Positions 54,873 through 64,000 of a stretch of DNA of 64,000 nucleotides are shown in pieces. The notes under the pieces are model-generated. The model made no database searches. It was not told the origin of the DNA and saw only the letters and a list, made by a program, of their open reading frames with translations. A program made the position numbers and the translations under genes. How positions within the stretch are numbered: position 1 is the stretch's first letter; each line of letters opens with the position of its first letter. The stretch comes from Anaeramoeba flamelloides (lineage: Eukaryota; Metamonada; Anaeramoebidae). Where the stretch lies: contig JANTQA010000010.1 in the NCBI GenBank assembly GCA_027625915.1, forward strand, positions 2,098,282-2,162,281. The letters are read 5' to 3'.

Positions 54873-56889
54873 AAAAATTTACTTTTAATTTTTTTTATTA
54901 ATTATTAAAATGAAGTAAATTCATATTTAATTGAAACTTTTCTAATTTTATTTTTGCTTTTAATTCATTTAAAAATATTATTTATCATTTTTTAAAAATT
55001 CTTGAAATCATTTGAAATAATGAAAAAGTTCTAATAAGGAGTATTTTATAACAATTGAATTTTTTTATTTTATTATTAATATATATTCAATTTTTATTTT
55101 ATTTCTTACCAACGATTTTCTTTTTTCTTTTTTTTTATTTTTTTCAAAACATTTTTTATTTATGAAGGAAATAATTGAATAATTTAATAAATAAATGCCA
55201 AAAGAAATTCTTAATTTTAATTATTTATTAATATTTTTTTTTATAATTTTTTTTCTTGATTAGTTCTTTTCATAAAGCGTATTTATTCTGATACAAGAAT
55301 TTAAATCGTGTTCAATTATTTTTATGAATTTTTCGAATTAAAATTAAATTACAGTTTCTAAATTAAACGAAGCTACATTTCAAAATTTTTAACTCACTTT
55401 GTAATGTTAATGGAAGTTGTTTTGACGGTTTATTCCAGTATTCTTATCAAAAAAATATTTTCAAATTTTTGGGATCAGAATCATTTTTTCTAGTTTTGAA
55501 ATATTGAGTTTTGCTTTTTTTTTTCTTTTTCTTTTTCTTTTTTTAGTGAAAATTTTTTTTTTCAAATTTTTGTTTTTCTTTTTTTTTTCTTTTTCTCTTT
55601 GTTTTTTTTTTTTTTGATACTTTTTTTTTGTTATCAGATCATGTGAAAAAAAAAAGCTCTTCGAAAAGACAAATAATCACTAAGAAAATTGAGACTTATA
55701 ATGTTTTTTAAAATGAATTTAATTATTCGTAAAAAATCTTGTTTTGAACTTTTTTTCAGTGAAAGTTAAGTCATAAAAAAATAGGTAATACCCATTTCAA
55801 AAATTAGAACTCACTTTTTTTTAGTTTTTGGTTTTATTTTTTATTTAATTTTTAAAATATCAATTTTTTTTTATATATTTAGAAGATCTAAAAGTGGATA
55901 AAAAATCAGATTTAATTATTATTTGCTTCCAAATACTTAAGGATATATATTTTTTTCAATTTATTATCTTAGGTGAGTGGTAGTTTTTAAAATGGTGTTT
56001 AGAATTCAAAGGGTATGGATCAACTGATGATTAGTAAAAACCCCGAAAATACTTAAAAATAGTAAATATTCAAATATTTTCAACATTTATTAAATCATTG
56101 AAAATAAAATTTAAATGGTGTTTGATTTTTTTTTTATTTAATATTACTAATTATTGATATTTTTAAAAAATTTTTAATTTTATTTTTAAGAATAAATAAA
56201 AATCAATTTTTTTTCGAAATAAAAAACTATAATCTAAAAAATTTATTTGTTTTATTAACAAAAAAAGTTTGAAAATAAGAAAAAAGTAGATTTTTGAAAT
56301 ATATTTTTAAATGAAAAAAAAAAAAAAACACTTTTTGATTATATATAAATCGCATATAACATTTTATTTCGAGAATTTTTATTCTACAGGGTTATTTAAT
56401 TTTTTTTTTAAAGTTTTTTTCCAAAATACAATTTAGATCCTTTGAGAAAAAATTCATTTCACAAAAAAAAAAATTAACAGGTAGTATTGAAAAGATTCCT
56501 TTTGGACTCTTTATTAAAAATAACTAGTTTAAAACCCCAATTTATTTCGTTAAAAAACAATATCCATCTGTAATGTCGATGAGAACTTATCTTGCAAGAT
56601 TTTGGAACATTTAAAGTTTTTTTAAATGTTTTAAAACATAATTAAATTGAAAAAATGAATATATACACTTTTTAGACAATGGGCTCAAAATTTTTAATAT
56701 GTTGAAAAAATTTAAATATTATATTATTCTGAGTATTTTCTTACTTTTTCCACATTTTCTCTAGTCACAACTTATTAATTAAAAAAAAAAAAAAATTATT
56801 TCAAAATAAAGATAAAATAATTACAATAACTTCTTTATAATTCACTTTTTAATTATTAAAAATATATAACCTCATTATTTGAAATCAAT
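54873..56889. other. Subtelomeric AT-rich sequence after the CDK gene
   Basis: It contains C/T-rich tracts at ~55515-55630 and the second copy (55632-56000) of the repeat at 47590-47970. No gene was recognised. Confidence 0.55.
55632..56000 (+). repeat. Subtelomere-like repeat, distal copy
   Basis: Colinear with 47590-47970; see that entry. Confidence 0.75.
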
Positions 56890-57434
56890 ATATATATATA
56901 TACTCCAGTGCTGTGGATTTCTCTAAATTTCATCAAGTGTTAAAATAAAAGATTTAAAACAATATTGATCTACTAATATTTTTTTTATAATTTGTATTTA
57001 ATCCAGATTTTTTTTATAATAAAAAGTTAAAATAGTTCAAATATAAATAAAGTATGTGATTGTAGATTTTTTTGTTTTTGGAAAAACAATAATAATTATT
57101 CATTTTTATATTTTCTTTAATGATTTTTATTTTTTACTTAATTTTTTAAATCGGCTATTTTATTACAATAATGGTAATTAAAATCCTATTACATTGATTT
57201 ATAATTAATAACACCCCAAAAAAAAAAGGTTAATTTTATTAATATAAATAAATAAATCAATAAATAAATAAATAAATAAAAATATATTACTTATAATTTT
57301 ACATTTTTTTTCGACAAATTTTTTATAAATATTAAAACAAGAGAAAAATGGAATTCATTACTTTAGGCCAATATTAAGATTTTAATTTGAATAATTTTCT
57401 AAAAATTTTATTTTAAGCAATGGAAAATACTTTT

Positions 57435-57465
<31 letters not shown>

Positions 57466-58571
57466 AAATAATTTTATTAATAACATTGAAATTAAACTGT
57501 GTATAAATAAATTTCAAATTGGCCATAATGAAATTTTTCATATTTTTGGAGAGTTTATTAATTATTATTATTGGTGTGGAAGTTTTTAATAGTTTTTTAT
57601 AATTGTGGGAGGGGGTCTAAAAGATTATTGTGGTATAGGTAGTATTGTATTACTTAAATTGTAGAAAATATAAAATCTTGAAATCATCAAAACTAAATAT
57701 TTTTAAAAAACTTTTCAAACCCAATTCTAACATAAAAAGTTAAATTGAACCCCCCCTTAAAACAAGTTCCAAAAGTCTAATTGGTCTCTTAATTACTATT
57801 TTTTTTAAAAAAATCTTTATGAGAATTTTCGATATTACAATTAAAACTGTTCAAACCATAAAAAGTTATTCTTGGATACTCTAGCCTACCCTAGCATATA
57901 TTAACCTACCTGTAAAGGGGATTTTAAATATATCCACCACCTATATATTTCAATAAAATTGACTATGTTGAAAAAATGGGGATTTTACCACTTTTGAAAT
58001 TTTACAAAATTTCAAATTAAATAATTACACAAATTAAACAAATCAATTTTTTTTTTAATAGATAAAGTATTCAGCCACTAAATTTAAAAAAAAAAAAATA
58101 AAAAATAACTTTTAAATATTATTCAAAGATAATACAATAATCTTCCAAAATAAAAAAAAAAAATGTGAATTTTAGTATTAGTAAAAATTTATATACTATA
58201 TTTATAAATTTTGAATTTTTCAATCTAAATTAACACAGATCTTGGTAAATAATTTTTGATCTATGATCCCTTATTCAATAATATTGTATATTTCATGTCT
58301 ATATTTTAAAAAGTCAAAAATAGTAAAAAATTAAAATAAAAAGAAAGAAATCAAATTTTAACCTGACTTGAACTATCGGCCAAATTGTTTAAATTTACAA
58401 AAAAAAAATTATTTTGAAAAAATTTCAAAATTTTGCAATGAAAAAAAAATATCCTTTTATTTATAAAATTTAATTTATATTTTTTTTTATTTTTAAATTA
58501 TTTAGAATCTAATATAGATATTGATATTGAATCGTAATCAGTAGATAAAACAAATATTCTATGTGATGTTA
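56890..58571 (+). repeat. Telomere-adjacent repeat, distal copy
   Basis: A diverged copy of 52950-54110, stretched by extra AT-rich pieces such as an (AAAT)n run at ~57245-57281, an (AT)n run near 57450, and a block at ~57480-58060 that has no partner. Its end, TTCTATGTGATGTTA, joins directly to the TTAGG array. Confidence 0.8.
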
Positions 58572-58710
58572 TAGGTTAGGTTAGGTTAGGTTAGGTTAGG
58601 TTAGGTTAGGTTAGGGTAGGTTAGGTTAGGTTAGGTAGGTTAGGGTAGGTTAGGTTAGGTTAGGTTAGGTTAGGGTTAGGTTAGGTTAGGTTAGGTTAGG
58701 TTAGGGTAGG
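58572..58710 (+). repeat. Telomeric TTAGG repeats, right chromosome end
   Basis: About 27 units of TTAGG with occasional variants (TTAGGG, TAGG). The G-rich strand runs 5' to 3' toward the window end, as required at the right end of a chromosome. TTAGG is best known from arthropods; here the surroundings are those of an AT-rich protist. Units with an extra G may be true variants or calling errors. Confidence 0.9.
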
Positions 58711-61700
58711 GCAGGCCAGGCAGTAGGCCAGGCAGGCGGCAGGCGAGCAGGCAGGCAGGCCAGCCAGGCAGGCGAGGCAGCAGGCAGGCAGCAGGCAGGG
58801 CCAGGCAGCAGGCAGGCCAGGCAGGAGTGTCAGGCAGGCCAGCAGGCAGGCAGCAGAGGCCGGGCGGCAGGCGCCAGGCAGGAGGCAGAGGAGGAGGCAG
58901 GAGGCCAGGCAGGCCAGGCCAGGAGCAGGCCAGGCCAGGCCAGCCAGGCCAGGCCAGGCAGGAGGCCAGGCAGGCAGGCAGCCAGGCCAGGAGGCCACAG
59001 GCACAGGCAGGCCAGGCAGGCAGGAGCCGGAGGGGCAGAGCAGGGGCCAGGCGGCGCAGGAGGAGCGGAGGAGAGAGGCAGCGGGCGCAGAGGGGCAGCG
59101 CAGGCCAGGCAGGCAGGCAGCGGCAGGCCAGGCAGCCAGGCAGGCAGGCAGGCAGGGAGAGGAGGCAGGCAGGCAGGCCAGGCGGAGGAGGCAGGCAGGA
59201 GCAGTAGCAGCAGGAGCAGGAGGCAGGCAGGAGGCAGGCAGCACGGCAGGAGGCGCAGGCAGGCAGGCAGGCAGGCCGGCAGGCAGGGGGGCAGGAGCAG
59301 GCCAGCAGGCAGGCAGGCAGGCAGGCGAGCAGGCCAGGCAGGCCAGGCAGGCAGCGCAGGCCAGGCAGAGCGGCAGGCAGGCCAGGCAGGCAGGCAGGCG
59401 GCCAGCAGGCAGGGAGGCAGGCAGGCAGGCGGCGCAGCAGGCCACAGCAAGGCGCGAGAGGCCAGGCGGCAGGCACAGGCGCGGCAGGAGGCGGGCAGGC
59501 CAGGCAGGCAGGCAGGCAGGCAGGCCAGGCAGGCCAGGCCAGGCCAGGCCAGGGCAGGCCAGGCAGGCAGCAGCAGGAGGCAGAGGCCAGGCCAGGCAGG
59601 AGGCAGCAGCAAGCAAGAGCGCACAGGCGCGGGAGCAGGCAGGCCAGGGCAGGCAGGCAGGCAGGAGGCCAGCAGGCAGCAGGCAGGCAGCAGGCCACAG
59701 GCAGCAGGCAGGCAGGCAAGGCAGGCAGCGCAGGCAGCAGGGGCAGGCCACAGGAGGCAGGCAGGCCAGGCCAGGCAGGCCAGGCAGGAGGCAGGAGGCA
59801 GCAGGCAGGCAGGCCAGGCCAGGCAGGCAGGCCAGGCCAGCAGCAGGCCAGGCAGGCCAGGCCAGGCAGGCCAGGCCAGGCCAGGCAGGCAGGCAGGCCA
59901 GGCAGCAGGCCAGGCCAGGCAGGCCAGCAGGCAGGCAGCCAGCAGGCCAGGCAGGCCAGGCCAGGCGGCAGGCCAGCAGCAGGCAGGCCAGGCAGCAGGC
60001 AGGCAGGAGGCCAGGCAGGCAGCAGCAGGCAGGCAGGCCAGGAGGCAGGCAGGCCAGGCCAGGCAGCAGGCAGCAGCAGGCAGGCCCAGCAGGCCAGGCA
60101 GGGGGAGGAGGAGGCGAGGAGAGCAGGAAGCAGCGGCAGCAGGCAGGCGCAGGAGCAGCGCAGGCCAGCAGGCCAGGCAGCCAGGAGGCAGGCCACAGGC
60201 AGGCAGGCCAGGCGCAGGCCAGGCAGCGGCGCAGGCAGGCAGGCAGGAGCAGGCAGAGCGGCGCCAGGAGGCACACAGGCAGCAGCGCGGCAGGCAGGGC
60301 AGCAGGCCAGGCCAGGCCAGGCCAGGCCAGGCAGGCCAGGCCAGGCCAGGCCAGGCCAGGCCAGGCCAGGCAGGCCAGGCCAGGCCAGGCCAGGCCAGGC
60401 CAGGCCAGGCCAGGCCAGGCCAGGCCAGGGCAGGCCAGGCCAGGCAGGCCAGGCCAGGCCAGGCCAGGCAGGCAGGCCAGGCCAGGCCAGGCCAGGCCAG
60501 GCCAGGCCAGGCCAGGCCAGGCAGGCCAGGCCAGGCCAGGCCAGGCCAGGCCAGGCCAGGCCAGGCCAGGCCAGGCAGGCCAGGCCAGGCAGGCCAGGCC
60601 AGGCCAGGCCAGGCCAGGCCAGGCCAGGCCAGGCAGGCCAGGCAGGCCAGGCCAGGCAGGCCAGGCCAGGCCAGGCCAGGCCAGGCCAGGCCAGGCCAGG
60701 CAGGCCAGGCGGCAGGCCAGGCCAGGCCAGGCCAGGCCAGGCCAGGCCAGGCCAGGCCAGGCCAGGCAGGCCAGGCCAGGCAGGCCAGGCCAGGCCAGGC
60801 GGCAGGCCAGGCCAGGCAGGCCAGGCCAGGCCAGGCCAGGCCAGGCAGGCAGGCCAGGCCAGGCCAGGCAGGCCAGGCCAGGCCAGGCCAGGCCAGGCCA
60901 GGGCAGGCCAGGCCAGGCCAGGCCAGGCCAGGCCAGGCCAGGCCAGGCCAGGCCAGGCCAGGCCAGGCAGGCCAGGCCAGGCCAGGCCAGGGCAGGCCAG
61001 GCCAGCAGGCCAGGCCAGGCCAGGCCAGGCCAGGCCAGGCGGCAGGCCAGGCAGGCAGGCAGGCCAGGCAGGCCAGGTCAGGTCAGGCCCAGGCCAGGCA
61101 GGCCAGGCCAGGCCAGGCAGGCCAGGCCAGGCCAGGCCAGGCCAGGCCAGGCAGGCCAGGCCAGGCCAGGCCAGGCCAGGCAGGCAGGCCAGGCCAGGCC
61201 AGGGCAGGCCAGGGCAGGCAGGCCAGGCCAGGCAGGCCAGCCAGGGCAGGCAGGCCAGGCAGGGCAGCCAGGCAGGCAGGCCAGGCAGGCCAGGCAGGCA
61301 GGCGCGGCAGGCCAGGCCAGGCAGGCCAGGCCAGGCCAGGCCAGGCCAGGCCAGGCCAGGCCAGGCCAGGCCAGGCCAGGCAGGCCAGGCCAGGCCAGGC
61401 CAGGCCAGGCCAGGCCAGGCCAGGCAGGCCAGGCAGGCCAGGCCAGGCCAGGCCAGGCCAGGCCAGGCCAGGCCAGGCAGGCCAGGGCAGGCCAGGCCAG
61501 GCCAGGCAGGCCAGGCCAGGCCAGGCAGGCCAGGCCAGGCAGGCCAGGCAGGCCAGGCCAGGCAGGCCAGGCCAGGCCAGGCCAGGCCAGGCCAGGCCAG
61601 GCCAGGCCAGGCCAGGCCAGGCAGGCCAGGCAGGCCGGCCAGGCCAGGCAGGCCAGGCCAGGCCAGGCCAGGCCAGGCCAGGCCAGGCCCAGGCCAGGCC

Positions 61701-62309
61701 AGGCCAGGCCAGGCCAGGCCAGGCAGGCCAGGCCAGGCCAGGCCAGGCAGGCCAGGCAGGCAGGCCAGGCCAGGCCAGGCCAGGCCAGGCCAGGCCAGGC
61801 CAGGCCAGGCCAGGCCAGGCCAGCAGGCCAGGCCAGGCCAGGCCAGGCAGGCCAGGCCAGGCCAGGCCAGGCCAGGCCAGGCAGGCCAGGCCAGGCAGGC
61901 CAGGGAGGCCAGGTGAGGCAGGCAGGCAGGCCAGGCAGGCAGGCCAGCAGCCAGGCCAGGCCAGGCAGGTGAGGCAGGACAGCAGGCAGGTCAGGCCAGG
62001 CAGGCGCAGGCCAGGCCAGGCCAGGCCAGGCAGCAGGCCAGGCCAGGCCAGGCGGCCAGGCAGGCCAGAGGAGTCAGCGCCAGGCCAGGCAGGCCAGGCC
62101 AGGCAGGGCAGGCCAGGCAGGCCAGGCAGGCCAGGCCAGGCAGCAGGCCAGGCCAGGCAGGCAGGCCAGGAGCCAGGCAGGCCAGGGCAGGCCAGGCCAG
62201 GCCAGCCAGGCAGGCCAGGCCAGGCAGGTTGGAGGTCAGGCAGGCCAGGGCAGGCCAGGCCAGGCAGGGAAGGGGCAGAGGCAGGCAGGCCAGGCCAGGC
62301 CAGGCCAGG
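58711..62309. repeat. T-depleted GC-rich array, probably miscalled telomere
   Basis: The array starts without a break from the TTAGG repeats. The first ~1.6 kb is irregular CAGG/GGCAGG sequence. From ~60300 it becomes mostly AGGCC pentamers, with AGGC tetramers mixed in. AGGCC differs from AGGTT only by T to C, and its complement, CCTGG, is what nanopore base calling is known to produce from C-rich telomere strands (CCCTAA read as CCCTGG in human data). T is almost absent, so all six frames lack stops and the long Pro/Ala/Cys/Leu-rich frames are meaningless. Read as artefact, not satellite. Confidence 0.75.
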
Positions 62310-62460
62310 CATTTTTCTTTTTTTCTTATTGATCTTTACTTTTTTCTTTTTTGTAATAAATTATTGCCTATGATGTAAAGGTTAAGATTAGTCTTTCTGG
62401 AAAAAAATGAAGATAAATCACCTAATGCTGAGGGACACAAACATAATATTACAAAAAGAT
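62310..62460 (+). repeat. AT-rich island inside the array, copy of 33941-34088
   Basis: An abrupt switch from the GC-rich array to ordinary AT-rich sequence and back. It matches the internal segment with small differences (for example GATGTAAAGGTTAAG against GATGAGTTAAG), many in or near homopolymers. Likely a read or assembly join, not a telomere insertion. Confidence 0.75.
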
Positions 62461-63710
62461 TTTTGTCAGGCAAAAAAGGCCAGGCCAGCAGGCGCAGAAC
62501 AAACAGGAGGCCAAGCAGCACAGCAAGGAAAGGGGGAGGAGGCAGCAGGCAAGCAACAAAAGGCAGCAGAGCAGGAGCAGCAGCGGAGAGGCAGGAAGAG
62601 GCCAGCAGCAGAAGAAGAAAGAGAGGAGAGGAGCAAGCAGAGGGACCAGGCAGCCAGGCACAAGAGAGCAAGGAGGAGGCAAAGGCGGAGGAGGCGCAGG
62701 CCAAGGCAAAGAAGGAGGAGGAGAGGCAGCAGGCAGCAGCAAAGGCAAAGCAAGAGGGAGGCGAGAGAGGAGGCAAAGAGAGAGAAGAGCGAGCAAGGCA
62801 GAGAAGGCCGGCAGGCAGGAGCAGCAGACGAGCACAGAGGAAGAGAAAGCAGGCAGAGCGAGGAAAGCAAACAGAGAGGGAAGAGCCAGAGGCCAGGAGC
62901 GCAGCAGGAGAACAGGCAGAGCAGCGCAGGAAGAAGAAGGAGGCAGAAGGAGCAGGAGACAGGCAGCGAAGAGAGAGAAGAGGCAAGGGCAGGGGAAAGA
63001 GAGGGCGAGAGAGGGAGCGCGGAAGCAGCCGGAGAAAGGGAAAAAGTGGCGCCAGCAAGAAAGCCAAGCGGAGGGCGGCAACGCAGGCAGGGCAGGCCAG
63101 AGGGCGCAGCAGAGAGCAGCCGGGAGGAGGCAGGCCAGGCAGAGAGCAAAAACGCAAGCGGAAGGCAGGACAAAGCGGAAGGGAGTACAGCGGCGAGCGA
63201 AGGCAAAGAGCAAAGGCCAGCAACGAGGCAGGCAAAACACAGGAGGCAGCACAGGGAAGACAAGAAAAAAAAGGCAAAGAGGCAAACCAAAACCGGAGAA
63301 AAGAAACAAAACAGACCAAAAGCAGACAAAAAAACGGAAAAAAAGCAACAGAAACAAAAAAGCCAAAGAAAAAGGAAAAAAGAAACGCAAAAGAAAAAAA
63401 AGCAAAACAAAAAAACCAAACAGAAAAAAACAAAGGCAAAAAAGCAGAAGAAGACAAAAAACAGCGCCAGAGACACAAAAAACACAACAGAAGCCACCAC
63501 ACACAGCCCAGACAAAGAGAAAGAGCCACAAAGAAAAAGCAAGCCAACCAGCCACCACAGAAGCAAAGCAACAGCCACAAAAAAGGGACAAAACAAAAAC
63601 CGATGTAAACCACCACAAAGCCCACAACCCACCAACACACAGGAGGCACAGCACAAAAACCGCCAAACAAAAAAGAGAGAAAGGCAGAGAGAGGGGGAGA
63701 GAGGCAGGTA
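62461..63710. other. Non-repetitive, nearly T-free A/G/C sequence
   Basis: About 1.25 kb with only a handful of T bases and no pentamer period. It drifts from G-rich to A-rich (AAGAAAAAAA near 63300-63500). Neither genes nor known repeats look like this. The overlapping frames of 380-444 codons on both strands follow from the missing T alone. Probably a low-quality or wrongly polished consensus. Confidence 0.65.
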
Positions 63711-64000
63711 GGGAGAGGAGGAGGAGGGCAGGCCAGGCCAGCAGAGCAGCAGCCAGCAGGCCAGGCTCAGGCAGGCCAGGCTGGCCAGGCCAGGCAGGCC
63801 AGGCCAGGCCAGGCCAGGCCAGGCAGGCCAGGCAAGCCAGGCCAGGCCAGGCCAGGCCAGGCCAGGCAGGCCAGGCCAGGCAGGGCAGGCCAGGCTGTGC
63901 TCAGGCCAGGCCAGGCCAGGCCAGGCCAGGCCAGGCAGCTTGGCAGGGCAGGCAGCAGGGCAGGTCAGGCCAGGCCAGGCCAGGCCAGGCCAGGCCAGGC
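63711..64000. repeat. AGGCC array, continuing past the window end
   Basis: The same pentamer array as at 60300-62309, with a few T-containing units (AGGCT, AGGTC) that look like intermediate forms between AGGTT and AGGCC. Confidence 0.75.

Noticed and set aside
58691-60276. Long minus-strand frames of ~527 codons rich in Pro, Ala, Cys and Leu
   Set aside because: They arise because the sequence lacks T and therefore stop codons in every frame; overlapping frames are equally open and the DNA is a degenerate short repeat.
60300-62309. Possible CRISPR array or true GC-rich satellite
   Set aside because: No spacers and a fixed 5-base period that equals the telomere repeat with T changed to C; the eukaryotic context and the known nanopore error explain it better.
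62336-63711. Six overlapping frames of 380-444 codons on both strands
   Set aside because: Same cause (almost no T); the composition is low-complexity and no protein family is recognisable.

Overview
The window is a right-hand chromosome end (subtelomere plus telomere) from a very AT-rich eukaryotic nuclear genome, most likely a free-living protist. The non-coding DNA is dominated by A/T and homopolymer runs. The genes are clearly richer in G+C, have few introns with GT...AG borders, and every gene whose end is visible stops with TAA. The mix of proteins (an ARL2 GTPase, beta-NAC/BTF3, a CDK5-type kinase, a TPR protein with BTB domains, an SH3 plus MATH-repeat protein) would suit an amoeboid protist, for example an Anaeramoeba-like metamonad. 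That assignment is inference only; nothing in the window fixes the taxon.

Eight protein genes can be supported in the first 55 kb: beta-NAC/BTF3 (minus strand, 2397-2999); a two-exon EF-hand-like small protein (5878-6244); a TPR/leucine-rich/BTB protein (9856-11805); a Lys/Asn-rich coiled-coil protein with at least two exons (minus, 18611-20173); ARL2 in two exons (27139-27891); a 97-residue coiled-coil protein (minus, 39967-40260); an intronless SH3-MATH protein (44576-46840); and a CDK5/PHO85-like kinase in four exons (49527-54872), whose last intron is about 4.1 kb. The genes form no operon or obvious pathway. They are single housekeeping or signalling genes separated by 2-12 kb of AT-rich DNA.

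Much of the DNA between genes is made of non-autonomous, transposase-less inverted-repeat elements. They include an ~860 bp foldback family (3 copies, one inverted), a 197 bp nearly perfect palindrome family (3 fresh copies plus decayed ones), a ~235 bp foldback family (about 5 copies plus fragments), and several single elements: 1176 bp with clustered TCGCGA motifs, ~1.8 kb, 460 bp, 95 bp, and two adjacent ones at 6.9-7.9 kb. Most have TA next to both ends, and several end in CAG...CTG, as expected of Tc1/mariner-type MITEs. No transposase gene was seen.

From 54.9 kb on the sequence is subtelomeric. The ~1.6 kb next to the telomere is a diverged copy of sequence lying inside the last CDK intron. 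Telomeric TTAGG repeats start at 58572, in the orientation expected for the right end of a chromosome. After ~58.7 kb the sequence becomes an almost T-free GC-rich array, largely AGGCC pentamers (CCTGG on the other strand). This is most simply read as nanopore miscalling of CCTAA telomere repeats and not as real satellite DNA. A ~145 bp AT-rich piece inside this array (62310-62460) matches 33941-34088, so the terminal 5 kb should not be trusted as genomic sequence. The long open frames there have no biological meaning, because stop codons on either strand need a T (or its complement) that is missing.
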